DNA of 64,000 bases from Roseitranquillus sediminis. GTDB lineage: Bacteria > Pseudomonadota > Alphaproteobacteria > Rhodobacterales > Rhodobacteraceae. Positions within the stretch are counted from its first letter, which is position 1, and every line of letters starts with the position of its first letter. The stretch is from NCBI RefSeq assembly GCF_016918935.1, contig NZ_JAFFOB010000019.1, positions 124,001 to 188,000 on the forward strand, given 5' to 3'. A program made the translations under genes and the position numbers. Shown here piece by piece: positions 34,194-43,548 of the stretch. The notes beneath the pieces are model-generated. The model saw only the letters and a list, made by a program, of their open reading frames with translations, searched no databases and was not told where the DNA came from.

Positions 34194-34771
34194 TCACCCC
34201 AGATCGCTCGCACGTAACCCTGCGTCTCGCGGTAAGGCGGCACGCCGCCGTAGCGCGTGACGGCCCCCGGCCCCGCATTGTAGGCCGCCAGCGCCAGCGG
34301 CCACGAGCGGAAGGTCTCGTACTGCCCCCGCAGGTAACGTGCGCCGCCCTCTAGGTTCTGCCGCGGATCGCGCGCGTCGACACCCAGCCGAACCGCCGTG
34401 GTCGGCATGAGCTGCGCTAGGCCAATGGCGCCCTTGTGCGAGACGGCATCTGGATTCCATCCGCTCTCCTGCTGGACGAGCCTCAGGAACAGATCCTCCG
34501 GCACGTCATGGCGCCGCGCCGCGTCGCGCGCCATCTGCAGGTACGGACCTCGGTAGCCGCCGGTGAAGGCTGGCGCGCCGACGCCCGGTATCTCCACCCG
34601 CCGCGGCTGCAACCGCACCGAGCCGGCGTACTGCTGCGCAGCCCGTCCGTCGAGCAGCGCCGTCTGGTTCTCGAAGATGCGCGCGCGATTCTTCGATGCG
34701 ACCGTGATGTCGGCCACGGCGGCCGACGCCGCGCAGATGGCAACCGTGGTCGCAAGCGACAGTCTCCGCAT
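34190..34771 (-). CDS. Lytic transglycosylase, SLT type
   Basis: 193-aa secreted muramidase-like enzyme that cleaves peptidoglycan. It has a signal peptide ([20 protein letters not shown]), then the SLT fold: catalytic Glu in [40 protein letters not shown], and AYNAGPGAV. Start ATG at 34771 with GGGGGAC upstream; longer frame upstream overlaps the divergent ssb promoter. Short linker before the domain suggests a compact periplasmic enzyme. Confidence 0.9.
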   Translation of the reverse strand: MRRLSLATTVAICAASAAVADITVASKNRARIFENQTALLDGRAAQQYAGSVRLQPRRVEIPGVGAPAFTGGYRGPYLQMARDAARRHDVPEDLFLRLVQQESGWNPDAVSHKGAIGLAQLMPTTAVRLGVDARDPRQNLEGGARYLRGQYETFRSWPLALAAYNAGPGAVTRYGGVPPYRETQGYVRAIWGD

Positions 34772-34925
34772 GTCCCCCGTCCGGTGTCGTCCCGTTCCGA
34801 GCGCCAGACTAGGATGATGCGGCGGCGAAAATCCAGTCCCTGCAGCCGCCGCCGCGCAGGCGCTTGCGGACGGCCCGCGCGATGCACTAGGCAGTCCGGG
34901 ACATCCTGAACGAAAGGAGCGGCCG

Positions 34926-35411
34926 ATGGCGGGCTCGGTGAACAAGGTCATACTGGTGGGCAACCTCGGTCGCGACCCCGAGGTGCGGACCTTCCAGAAT
35001 GGCGGCAAGGTCTGCAACCTGCGCCTCGCCACCTCCGAGAACTGGAAAGACCGTAACACCGGCGAGCGTCGCGAGCGGACCGAATGGCATTCGGTCGCCA
35101 TCTTCTCCGAGCCGCTGGCGCGAATCGCCGAGCAGTACCTGCGCAAGGGCTCGAAGGTCTACATCGAGGGCCAGCTCGAGACGCGCAAATGGCAGGACCA
35201 GTCGGGCCAGGACCGTTACACCACCGAGATCGTCCTGCGCCCCTACAAGGGCGAGCTGACGCTCCTCGACGGCCGCGGCGAAGGCGGCGGTGGCGGTGGC
35301 GGCGGTTATCCGGAAGATCGCTCCGGCGGCGACTACGGCAATCGCGGCGGCAGCGGCGGTGGCGGTCAGTCGGGCGGCTACAGCGACATGGACGACGAGA
35401 TCCCGTTCTAA
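34926..35411 (+). CDS. ssb: Single-stranded DNA-binding protein
   Basis: 161-aa SSB with the N-terminal OB-fold ([59 protein letters not shown]), a Gly-rich linker, and the acidic tail MDDEIPF that recruits repair proteins. ATG 34926 follows AAGGAGCGGCC. Single gene divergent from the lytic transglycosylase gene. Confidence 0.96.
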   Translation: MAGSVNKVILVGNLGRDPEVRTFQNGGKVCNLRLATSENWKDRNTGERRERTEWHSVAIFSEPLARIAEQYLRKGSKVYIEGQLETRKWQDQSGQDRYTTEIVLRPYKGELTLLDGRGEGGGGGGGGYPEDRSGGDYGNRGGSGGGGQSGGYSDMDDEIPF

Positions 35412-35694
35412 CGGTTCAGCAGCCGAAGCGGACGTTTCGCGGCGAAGGATCGCTAACCCTCATCGAGTTTGGGGGCTCTCCCCTACAGAGACGATGTCAC
35501 GCGCTTCCCGCTCGTCATCGGTCTGGATGGCGTGTCGGCCCGTTCCATGACGCTGTCCTGGCACCGCCAGAAGCCATTCTCCGGAGAGCGGGATTGCTTG
35601 TACACCTGCGCGAGGCAGGGCTCAATCCCTGATACGCCCTCAACCGTTCACTTTCATCTTTTCGCTGCCTGCGATCAGGGCCGGGCTTCACTGG

Positions 35695-36190
35695 AATTCT
35701 CCGGCCGAGGTTGAGTTTCGAACGGCAGCAACGAGCTGGTCGCCGATGAAGTCGAGCGATCAGCGCTGCATCGGCCGTTCTAGGCACCTGCGGCGCGAAC
35801 TGATCCCGGCGCGGCAGCTTGAGTCGCTTCCTTGTCCGCACCTGGAGGCCCGTCGGTGTAGAGCCGGTAGGTCCGCTCGCGGTTTACCACCTGGCCCTCC
35901 CGCCGCAGCACTGCGTGCAGCCGGAGGTAGCCGTAGTGCCGGTTCTCCGATGCCAGCTCCTTCAGTCGCTCGACCATGGCGTCATCGTACTTTGGCGTCG
36001 GCCGATACTGCTGCACCAATCGCGACAGACCAACGATCCGGCAGCTGCGTCGCCCGCTGAGGCCGAGCTCCGTCATGAGATAGCCCACGGCGCGTCGCCG
36101 CTCCGCGGGCTCACCAGCGCTTTTCCAGGAGCTCCTTCATCGCCGACACGTCGAGCATCTGGTCCGCGAAATCGCTGGCTACAGCGACCC
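35695..36190 (-). pseudogene. IS3-family (IS407-like) transposase remnant
   Basis: On the minus strand the end of an OrfA (DQMLDVSAMKELLEKRW) is followed in the -1 frame, the normal IS3 arrangement, by an OrfB N-terminus: AVGYLMTELGLSGRRSCRIVGLSRL and ENRHYGYLRLHAVLRREGQ, ending RTYRLYT. Then the frame shifts to QVRTRKRLKLPRRDQ, and shifts again to SLDFIGDQL, the usual start of the DDE core. The rest of the catalytic domain is missing. Two frame changes and truncation show it is inactive. Confidence 0.8.
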
Positions 36191-36479
36191 TGAGGTGGAA
36201 GCACGCCTCGGCGTTGACGGAGAGATTCACGAACCAGAACGACCCCGCAATACACCCGACGCGGCCAGTCTCTGATCGAACTACGACACACACTCCTGCG
36301 ATTCATCGGGATGCGCGACATCGTGCGAGACCGAATCGAAGCTTCTCGGACCGTATTGAAGATGCTGCGCTCCTGATGCAGAACATCCTCCCGCGCCTCC
36401 TATTAGGCCGCTGAAGCAGATCTTCGCGAGGGTATCTCCGTCGACGCGACTGGTGACAGCCACTTCGATCTTCACTCAA

Positions 36480-36850
36480 CTCGACGAGAAAGCTCGAGAA
36501 AGCGGTCCGTCGTCGTTCGATCACACCTGCATCGCCGAGGCTTCCGCGTTCGTCTTTAAGCAAGCGATCTCCCGGGTCGCCCCGACATCGTCCTGTCGGA
36601 GTGGCGCGCGGTCATCTTCGTCGATGGTTGGTTAAGGCATCGCCACGGCGGCTGGTCTAAGGCCACGACACCGAGCACCCGCCGCTCCTTCTGACATGAG
36701 AAGTTTCGGCAGAACGTTGCACGGGACCACCAGGCTTCGTGATGAGCTTCTTGCTGCCGGCTGGCGCGTCGCCGTCGTGTGGGAGGGCGCGCTTTGCAAA
36801 CGACGGCAACGGGAGGGCCTCAATTCAGTGGCAGCTTCGGTTCCCTCCGG
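36480..36850 (+). pseudogene. vsr: Broken very-short-patch mismatch endonuclease gene (vsr)
   Basis: Vsr repairs T:G mismatches that arise from cytosine methylation by Dcm-type enzymes. In frame 2 I read VRSHLHRRGFRVRL, an in-frame TAA (36557-36559), then ASDLPGRPDIVLSEWRAVIFVDG, close to the Vsr motif, HRHGG...TTPSTRRSF, a TGA at 36692-36694 where Trp is usual, HEKFRQNVARDHQAS, and after a frameshift LLAAGWRVAVVWEGAL. All Vsr blocks occur in order. Two nonsense codons plus a frameshift make it a pseudogene. No methyltransferase gene is in the window. Confidence 0.8.
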
Positions 36851-37051
36851 GTCCCGTACTGCCGAAAACGCCGGTGGCCTCAGCGCACAGCGCTCTTTCG
36901 CCGAAACGACCGGAAATCTTGCCCTCCGGAACTTCCTGCCGCCTATTACACCGCGCCCACGCCCAATTCTCCTCGGGTTTCGCGTCCCATCCACTCACAC
37001 ACAGGTCGGCCAATGCGTCAGTTTTTCTGTTCTGAGCCAACTGCGGCCGCA

Positions 37052-38014
37052 TCAGATCCAGCCTTTCTTCTTGAAGAACAGGTATGGCGCGATCATCGAT
37101 CCGACCATGACCAGCAGCGCCAGCGGATAGCCGAATCGCCAGTCGAGCTCGGGCATATGCTCGAAGTTCATGCCGTAGATGCTGGCGATCAGCGTCGGCG
37201 GCAGGAACATCACTGCCACCACCGAAAACGTCTTGATGATGGCATTCTGCTCGATGTTGATCATCCCAAGCAGCGCGTCGAGCAGGAAGGTGCTCTTGTC
37301 CGCTAGGGACGTCGCGTGCTGCAGCAGCACCTCCGCGTCGCGCGCGAGGCCACTGAGACTTGGCGCGTTGTCCGTGTCGCCCCTGAGTGACGGCAGCGCC
37401 TCGGCGAAGGCCAACAGCCGCGCCAGCCCGACGAGGCTCTCGCGCGCCTTGGACACGATCTCGCCGTCGCGGCCGAGCCGCCGCATTGCCGCACGGAGGT
37501 CGGGCTGGACGCCGGCGTTGGCGAAGGTTTCGCGGCTCAGCGCGTCGAGGTCGCGTCCCGCCTCCTCCAGCACGTCCGCGATCCGGTCCACCACGGCGTC
37601 GAGCAGCGCCACGAAGATGCTGTTCGGGCCTGCGCAAATCTCCGGCCGCCGCTGGGCCGTCGCGGCGAAGATCGCGAGAGAGCGCGGCTCACCATAGCGA
37701 ACAGTGACGAGGTGCTGGTCCGTCAGAACGAAGGTGACGTCCGTCGTCTCGGGATAATCGCCCGTCGCCTTCACGAGGAGCGGCGCGATCATGACGGCGG
37801 CACCCTGCTCGTGGTAGAGGCGGCTCGTCTCCTCGATCTCGGCCATCTCCTCGCGCGTCGGGATACCGACGCCAACCGCACGCTCCACCGCCCGCTCCTC
37901 CTCCGGATCGGGGTGGAGCACATCGATCCAAGCGATTCCCGACGCCGCGTCCAGGCCCTGCACGCCTTCGTCGAGGCGGCAGCGGTCCTGCTCGAGGCTG
38001 TAGGTCCGGATCAT
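37052..38014 (-). CDS. corA: CorA-type magnesium/divalent cation transporter
   Basis: 320-aa channel of the CorA/MIT family. A long N-terminal cytosolic domain precedes two C-terminal helices with the signature YGMNF in the loop after the first (VAVMFLPPTLIASIYGMNF) and the second helix ending in a lysine-rich tail (FFKKKGWI). Length is normal. Mg2+ (or Co2+/Ni2+) uptake is expected from the family. Confidence 0.92.
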   Translation of the reverse strand: MIRTYSLEQDRCRLDEGVQGLDAASGIAWIDVLHPDPEEERAVERAVGVGIPTREEMAEIEETSRLYHEQGAAVMIAPLLVKATGDYPETTDVTFVLTDQHLVTVRYGEPRSLAIFAATAQRRPEICAGPNSIFVALLDAVVDRIADVLEEAGRDLDALSRETFANAGVQPDLRAAMRRLGRDGEIVSKARESLVGLARLLAFAEALPSLRGDTDNAPSLSGLARDAEVLLQHATSLADKSTFLLDALLGMINIEQNAIIKTFSVVAVMFLPPTLIASIYGMNFEHMPELDWRFGYPLALLVMVGSMIAPYLFFKKKGWI

Positions 38015-38035
38015 CCGGGTCGCTTCTCCGTCATA

Positions 38036-39013
38036 TCAGGAGAGCCCCAGCGCCGCGCGCGCACCGGGCGAAAGCTGGACGAAAATGTAGGCGGCGTAGG
38101 CCAACAGGAACAACGCCCCCTCGCGGCGGCTGACGCGCCATCCGGTGATGGCGAAGACGACCAGCAGGAGCGTCGCCGCCAGCATCACCCAGACGTCGAA
38201 CCGCACGATCTCGGGAGGCACCGCGAACGGCGAAACAAGCGCGGTGGTCCCCGCGATGCCGAGGATGTTGAAGACGTTGCTGCCGACGATGTTTCCGAAC
38301 GCCACGTCGCCATGCCGGCGGACCGCGGCCATGACGGACGTCACGAGTTCCGGCAGGGACGTTCCGAGCGCAACCAGCGTCAGGCCGATCACCGCCTCGG
38401 AGAGTCCGGCGCCGCGGGCGATCTCGATGGCGGAGCCGACCAGCAAGCTCGCGCCGAAGATGACGCCAGCGATGCCGGCGACCGCGAGCGCGAGCCCCGC
38501 CCAGAGGGACATCCCGGGAACTGCGACCTCGTCCGCCTCGGCCTCGTACACGTCGCCCGCCGCGTCTCGCGCGCGCGTCTCGCTGAAGTAACTGAAGAGC
38601 GTGTAGCCGAGCAGCAGGATCAGGAAGATGCCGCCGACCAGCCGCCCCATCTCGCCACCGAGGATTACCGCCACCATCAGCAGCGTCGCCGCCGTCAGCA
38701 CCGTCCCGTCGCGGCGGAATGCGTCGCGCGAGGTGGCGATGGGCAGGAGCGCGGCGGAGACACCGAGGATCAGCAGGATGTTTGCGATGTTGCTGCCGAC
38801 GATGTTGCCCGCCGCGACGCCGGGCGAGCCCGACAGCGCCGCCTCGAGGCTCGCCACCAGTTCGGGTGTGGAGGTGCCAAATCCGACCAGCGTCAGGCCG
38901 ATGAGCAGCTTGGAGACGCCGAGCCGCGACGCCGCGGACACGCTGCCTCGCACCAGCGCCTCGCCGCCCCCGAGGAGCAGCACCAGTCCGGCGGTGAGCT
39001 CGATCCAGATCAT
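38036..39013 (-). CDS. Na+/Ca2+-type cation exchanger (YrbG, CaCA family)
   Basis: 325-aa antiporter with two inverted five-helix halves, each containing the alpha-repeat: GFGTSTPELVASLEAALSG and ALGTSLPELVTSVMAAVRR, plus GNIVGSNIANILLILG and GNIVGSNVFNILGIAG. Likely calcium export in exchange for Na+ or H+. ATG 39013 has GAGGTGAC upstream; the ATG at 39061 extends into an unconserved tail. Tandem with corA on the minus strand. Confidence 0.9.
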   Translation of the reverse strand: MIWIELTAGLVLLLGGGEALVRGSVSAASRLGVSKLLIGLTLVGFGTSTPELVASLEAALSGSPGVAAGNIVGSNIANILLILGVSAALLPIATSRDAFRRDGTVLTAATLLMVAVILGGEMGRLVGGIFLILLLGYTLFSYFSETRARDAAGDVYEAEADEVAVPGMSLWAGLALAVAGIAGVIFGASLLVGSAIEIARGAGLSEAVIGLTLVALGTSLPELVTSVMAAVRRHGDVAFGNIVGSNVFNILGIAGTTALVSPFAVPPEIVRFDVWVMLAATLLLVVFAITGWRVSRREGALFLLAYAAYIFVQLSPGARAALGLS

Positions 39014-39095
39014 GTCACCTCGCTTCCTTGCCTCCCTGCGCCTGACGGCGCAATGCATCACGACAGCAGCCCGTTAGCCCGACGTCGTGCCTGCG

Positions 39096-41552
39096 TCAGC
39101 GGATCAGTCGATCCCAATCGCCGTAGCTGTTGTTGACGGATCCGCGCGGGATCGCCAGCGCGATCAGGGCGATCCCGCAGAGCGCGGAGAACGCCAGCCC
39201 CCAGAGGCTCGCCCCCGCCACCATCGGCGCGAAGATCAGCACGACGCCCATCAGCGCGTTGAGGAAACGAGCCAGCCGCGCCACCGGCGCCAGCGCGGCG
39301 ACGGACACCGTCAGCACCAGCGCCCCCACGATGTGGTTCGTGGCCGCAACGCCGCTGCCCCAGCCGAAGACGAGGGGTGACAGCATCAGGAGCACGCCGA
39401 TCCCCATCGACGCCGCGAGCGACCACGGCAGCGTCATGCCTCCCGTTAGCATCTCGCGCAGGATGACCCGCGGCGACCGCTGGAAGTCGTCGAGCCGCCG
39501 GTCGTCCGGCCCCTCGTCCGTGTCGCCGGTGAAGAAGACGCGCAGCCACGGCTGCCCGGCCCGATGACGCCGGCGCAGGAACTGGTAGGTCGCCACCAGC
39601 TCGTCGAGCGAGAACGGGATCTGCCAGAGCATCGCCGCCGCCGCGATCAGGCAGAGCGTGCAGTAGGTGCCGATCTGGATCGGCTGGATCACGATGAAGA
39701 AGATCGAGACTGCGCCCAAAGGCACGATCATGATGCCGAAGAGAACCACGAGCCACGGCATCGTCCGCCACCGCCGCGCCGAGCCAATGAGCCCCACCAC
39801 GATTTCCAGCGCGTAGGTGGCCGCACCGATGCCCGCGTCCGGCACCGGCCACGCCTCCGACACGGACGAGGTGATGATCGCTTCGGTCCCGTTCTTGAGC
39901 GGCTCATCGGAGCCGAAGAACGGGTCCCACACGCCGGGAATTGTCTCAAGCTGATAGGCGGCGAGATAGCGCGAGATCAGGAGGCCCACGATCGCCAGGA
40001 TTATGACCGGCAGGCGCTGGAACCAGTCCGAGGGCGAGTAGTCCCAGCCCTTGGGGATGGTCGGTCCGGTCTCCAGCGCCACGGGTGACACCCCCACCGC
40101 GGGCCGCGTCCCCACTGCAAAGGCCATCACCAGCAGTCCCACCAGCGTTCCGTCGAGGTAGGCGCCGGTGTTGTCGGTCCAGAAGACGAGCGGCGCGAAT
40201 AGCACCCAGAGACCGACGACGGCCGATGCCCAGCGAGCCCAGCCCATCTGCCACGAGAGCGACAGCAGCGCGAGCACCACCAGAAGCGCGCCGGAGACGA
40301 TGGAGCTCGCGATCATCCAGCCGTCGTCGTAGCCAAGGAGCGGCGGCGAGCAGATCAGCCAGACGCCAAGCCCCGCGTTCGCCCAGTGCGCCCAGAGGCT
40401 GCGGCGGTGCTGCGCGCGATAGCGGCTCTCGTAGCTCTCGCGCAGGGCCTCGGGATCCTCGACCCGGCGTGCGGCGGCTTTCAACCACGGCGGCGGCAGG
40501 ATGCCGTTCGCCTCGTACCAGCCGAGGGGATCGTCCTTCAGTGCGCGCACCAGCGGCTTCAGCCCCTCGGCGATGCGATGTGTCGGCTCCCAGTCCAGCG
40601 CCTCGCGCGCACGGCTGATGTCGAGTGCATAGTGGTCGCTGGAGAGGTCGATCATGAAGGGCCGGATGAACGGCTTCTGTCCCTGGTCCAGAGCGTCCGG
40701 CACGACAGGTTCCGACTTCGTCTCGAGCCACGCGCCGAAGCGCGCGAGCGGCTTCGGGACGGTGACAGTGCGCCAGTGGTCCTCGTTGTGGATCAGTCGA
40801 CCCAGCTCGTCCTGCAGGGCCTCATAGCTCATCGTGTCAGGCTCGCCCGCCAACAGTACCGTCTCCGCCCCCAGCTTGTCGCGCTGGTCGATGGTGCGCT
40901 CGAAGAGGTCGAGCATGTCCTCGAGGTGGATGAAGGCCTGACCCGCCTGCGCATCACCGGCATAGACGTGGGACTTGATGTGCCTCTCCCAGATCCGCGC
41001 GATCTGGTGCGAGAGCGTCGGGACCGCGGTCCTATCGTCGTAGAGACCGGCAAGGCGCAGCAGCACGTAGGGGATACCGTTTGCCTCGTCGCGGATAACC
41101 TGCTCGGTCGCCGCCTTCGACTTCGGATAGGCCCAGCCAGGGTCGAGCGGCGCGTCCTCGTCGATTCGCTCGCCGGGCGCGGCCGGCTGGTGGACCAGCA
41201 TCGTGCTCGCATAGACGAACTGCTCCACCTCGAAGTCCTGCAGCGCGCGCAGGAGGCGGCGCGTCCCCTCCTCGTTGACCTCCTCGTAGAGCGGGCTCTC
41301 CTCGCCTGTGAAGTCGAAGTAGGCGGCGAGGTGCACAACCGACGCCAGCCGGTCGCCCGCCCGCTCGCGGATCTTGCGCATCGCAAGTTCGACCGAGGGA
41401 TCGTCGCTCAGGTCGCACTCTATGATGTGGTCGAGGCCCTTCTCGTTGTCGAGGCTCAGGCCGATGACCTCGTAGCGCTCGGCCAGGCGCCGGGTCAGCT
41501 GACTGCCGATCTCGCCGTCGGCGCCGGTAATCAGAACGACAGGCTTCTCCAC
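39096..41552 (-). CDS. Three-part fusion: NAD-dependent epimerase, SPW membrane repeats, VKOR-like segment
   Basis: 818 aa from a GTG at 41552 (GGGGG upstream); an ATG at 41609 would extend the reading frame by 19 residues without clear SD. The N-terminal 330 residues form a Rossmann SDR/epimerase: VVLITGADGEIGSQL, VVHLAAYFDFTG, YASTMLV, YPKSKAATEQ. Middle SPW-like repeats (RSLWAHWANAGLGVWLICSPPLLG; WASAVVGLWVLFAPLVFW). Then a membrane block with YCTLC, a VKOR-like CxxC, flanked by long hydrophobic stretches, and a last SPW-like block (WSLAASMGIGVLLMLSPLVFGW). Substrate unknown; see finding. Confidence 0.75.
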   Translation of the reverse strand: MEKPVVLITGADGEIGSQLTRRLAERYEVIGLSLDNEKGLDHIIECDLSDDPSVELAMRKIRERAGDRLASVVHLAAYFDFTGEESPLYEEVNEEGTRRLLRALQDFEVEQFVYASTMLVHQPAAPGERIDEDAPLDPGWAYPKSKAATEQVIRDEANGIPYVLLRLAGLYDDRTAVPTLSHQIARIWERHIKSHVYAGDAQAGQAFIHLEDMLDLFERTIDQRDKLGAETVLLAGEPDTMSYEALQDELGRLIHNEDHWRTVTVPKPLARFGAWLETKSEPVVPDALDQGQKPFIRPFMIDLSSDHYALDISRAREALDWEPTHRIAEGLKPLVRALKDDPLGWYEANGILPPPWLKAAARRVEDPEALRESYESRYRAQHRRSLWAHWANAGLGVWLICSPPLLGYDDGWMIASSIVSGALLVVLALLSLSWQMGWARWASAVVGLWVLFAPLVFWTDNTGAYLDGTLVGLLVMAFAVGTRPAVGVSPVALETGPTIPKGWDYSPSDWFQRLPVIILAIVGLLISRYLAAYQLETIPGVWDPFFGSDEPLKNGTEAIITSSVSEAWPVPDAGIGAATYALEIVVGLIGSARRWRTMPWLVVLFGIMIVPLGAVSIFFIVIQPIQIGTYCTLCLIAAAAMLWQIPFSLDELVATYQFLRRRHRAGQPWLRVFFTGDTDEGPDDRRLDDFQRSPRVILREMLTGGMTLPWSLAASMGIGVLLMLSPLVFGWGSGVAATNHIVGALVLTVSVAALAPVARLARFLNALMGVVLIFAPMVAGASLWGLAFSALCGIALIALAIPRGSVNNSYGDWDRLIR

Positions 41553-41721
41553 AGCTTCTTGCCCCCGGATGCTTCGGGCCTCAACGCCAGCGGCGGCGGC
41601 TGGGTCCATCGCGATTGCCGGCGGTTCCAGACGCGGCGCCGTGCGCGCGGCTCGCTGACGCAGCAAGCGGTCCCGTCGGTCGGGTGGCGGAGGGCTGAAG
41701 CGCCATCCGCCGAGAGAGCGG

Positions 41722-41743
41722 ACCGCCCGCCGCAGCGGGCGGT
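41722..41743 (-). terminator. Hairpin after the fumarylpyruvate hydrolase-like gene
   Basis: A 9-bp perfect stem (ACCGCCCGC with GCGGGCGGT) and CGCA loop, 11 bp beyond the stop of the hydrolase gene, at the end of the four-gene minus-strand operon. No T-run follows, so it is a possible terminator or 3' stabilising hairpin. Confidence 0.45.
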
Positions 41744-41753
41744 GCCGGCAGGA

Positions 41754-42440
41754 TCAGACCACCCGGACCGTCAATTCGCCCAGCCCCTCGATGGTGGCGA
41801 CCATCGTGTCGCCCTTCTTCACCGGCCCGACGCCCGCGGGCGTGCCGGACATGATCACATCGCCGGGCGCCAGCTCGAAATATTCGCTGAGATACGAGAT
41901 CATTTCGGGCACCTTCCAGATCATCTGGTTGAGGTCGCCCTCCTGCTTCACCTCGCTACCTACCTTCACCTCGATGCGGCCGTCCGCCGGATGCCCGACC
42001 GCGTCGACCGTGTGCAGCGGGCCGATCGGAGCCGAACGCTCAAATGCCTTGCCGATCTCCCAGGGCCGGCCCAGCTTCTTTGCCTCGCCCTGCAGGTCGC
42101 GCCGAGTCATGTCTAGGCAGATCGCGTAGCCGAAGACGTGGTCGAGCGCCTTGTCGATCCCGATGTTCGTGCCGCCCGCCTTGAGCGCGACCGCAAGCTC
42201 GACCTCGTGGTGCACGTCCTCGGTCTTGGCCGGATAGGGAAACTCGCTGGACGGATCGAGGTTGTCCGGGTTCTTCTGGAAGAAGAATGGTGGCTCACGA
42301 TCCGGGTCGTGCCCCATCTCGACCGCGTGGGCCGCGTAGTTCCGCCCGATGCAGTAGACGCGACGCACCGGGAACACCTTGTCGGTGCCTGCAACGGGCA
42401 GGACGACGGGCTTCGGCGGGTCGATGACGAATTCGGTCAC
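41754..42440 (-). CDS. Fumarylacetoacetate hydrolase-family protein (fumarylpyruvate hydrolase-like)
   Basis: 228-aa FAH-fold hydrolase most like NagK fumarylpyruvate hydrolases of aromatic (gentisate/naphthalene) degradation: FPVRRVYCIGRNYAAHAVEMGHDP, PFFFQKNPDN, the metal ligands EVELAVAL and GYAICLDMTRRDLQ, RPWEIGKAFERSAPIGPLH, and LAPGDVIMSGTPAGVGPV. GTG at 42440 with GGGAGGAG upstream is the start. It is the last gene of the ureidoglycine operon, so the real substrate may be a different C4-C6 acylpyruvate. Confidence 0.85.
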   Translation of the reverse strand: MTEFVIDPPKPVVLPVAGTDKVFPVRRVYCIGRNYAAHAVEMGHDPDREPPFFFQKNPDNLDPSSEFPYPAKTEDVHHEVELAVALKAGGTNIGIDKALDHVFGYAICLDMTRRDLQGEAKKLGRPWEIGKAFERSAPIGPLHTVDAVGHPADGRIEVKVGSEVKQEGDLNQMIWKVPEMISYLSEYFELAPGDVIMSGTPAGVGPVKKGDTMVATIEGLGELTVRVV

Positions 42441-42570
42441 TTCGGGGCTCCTCCCAATCCTGATCGCGCATCGATTAGACCGGCCGCGACGGCGGATCAA
42501 TCTCGACTGCGCAAGCTCTCCGCCCCACATCCGGGCCGACGTACGCCCGCTGCCATGAGCGGTTTCGTGA

Positions 42571-43548
42571 TCAGCGCTCGTAGCAGCCTGCGGTGCGGCC
42601 GCGCGCCTTCACCAGCGCGAGAACGAGGTCGATCGTGGGCGTCGCCGTGTCGGTGATGCGGCCCAGCTCCGACACCGCCGTCACCAGCGCATCGATTTCC
42701 ATCGGCCGCCCGCGCTCGAGGTCCTGCAACATCGAGGTCTTGTGCGCGCCGACGCCCGCCGCGCCCTCGATCCGCCGGTCCACGTCGATGGCGAAGCGGG
42801 TGCCGAGCGCCTCGCCCACCGCCTGCCCCTCGACCATCATCGCCCGAGCCACGCTGCGCAGGTCATCCTGCGTCGCCAGCACGTCGAGCGTCTCGCCGGT
42901 CAGCGCGCTCAGCGGGTTGAAGGCGAGGTTGCCCCAGAGCTTCACCCAGATCTCGTCGCGGATGCGCGGCTTCACCGGCGCCTTGAATCCCGCCTTGCGC
43001 ATCGCCTCGCCCAATGCCGTCGCGCGCTCCGACTTCGACCCGTCGGGTTCGCCCAGCGTGAAGCGGTCGCCGTCGACGTGGCGGATCACGCCCGGCTCGT
43101 CGACCTCGCAGGCGGGGTAGACGACGCAGCCAAGCGCCTGCGCCGGCGGTAGCGCGCGGCTGACGGCGCCGCCGGGATCCACCGCCTCGACTCGCCTGCC
43201 CTCCCAGCCGTCGAGGCCGTGGAAATACCAGTAGGGCACGCCGTTCATCGCCGTCACGACCGTCGTCTCCGGCCCGATCAGCGGCGTGAGCTTGTCTGCC
43301 ACCGGCGGCACCGAATGCGCCTTGAGCGTGATGACGAGGTAGTCCTGCGGCCCGAGCTCGGCGGCGTCATCGGTGGCGGCGATCTTTGCCACCTCCTCCG
43401 CGCCGCCGATCCTCAGGCGCAGGCCGTTCTCGCGGATCGCCGCAAGGTGCGGTCCGCGTGCCACCACCGAGACGTCCTGACCGGTGTTGGCCAGCCGAAC
43501 CGCCATGTAGCCGCCGATCGCGCCGGCTCCAAAGACACAGATTCTCAT
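42571..43548 (-). CDS. 2-dehydropantoate 2-reductase family protein
   Basis: 325-aa ApbA/PanE-like NADPH reductase. Rossmann motif VFGAGAIGGYMAVRLAN, VVTAMNGVPYWYF, and the catalytic-domain Lys/Asn block EIWVKLWGNLAFNPLSALTG. Its start overlaps the acyl-CoA synthetase stop by 4 bp (ATGA), so the two are coupled. Paralogues in catabolic operons often reduce other 2-oxo acids, so pantothenate synthesis is not the only option. Confidence 0.82.
   Translation of the reverse strand: MRICVFGAGAIGGYMAVRLANTGQDVSVVARGPHLAAIRENGLRLRIGGAEEVAKIAATDDAAELGPQDYLVITLKAHSVPPVADKLTPLIGPETTVVTAMNGVPYWYFHGLDGWEGRRVEAVDPGGAVSRALPPAQALGCVVYPACEVDEPGVIRHVDGDRFTLGEPDGSKSERATALGEAMRKAGFKAPVKPRIRDEIWVKLWGNLAFNPLSALTGETLDVLATQDDLRSVARAMMVEGQAVGEALGTRFAIDVDRRIEGAAGVGAHKTSMLQDLERGRPMEIDALVTAVSELGRITDTATPTIDLVLALVKARGRTAGCYER

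Larger units (their letters stand above)
35412..37051. other. Decayed accessory segment between ssb and corA
   Basis: 1.64 kb without an intact gene. It contains a rearranged IS3-family remnant (35695-36190, minus) and a broken vsr gene (36480-36850, plus). I see no recognisable product in 35412-35694 or 36191-36479, or in the part after vsr up to corA. The local codon pattern loses the strong GC third-position bias of the flanks. It is a likely insertion and loss scar. Confidence 0.7.

Noticed and set aside
36191-36479. A possible dcm or other accessory gene remnant upstream of vsr
   Set aside because: I found no methyltransferase or other domain motif in any frame.
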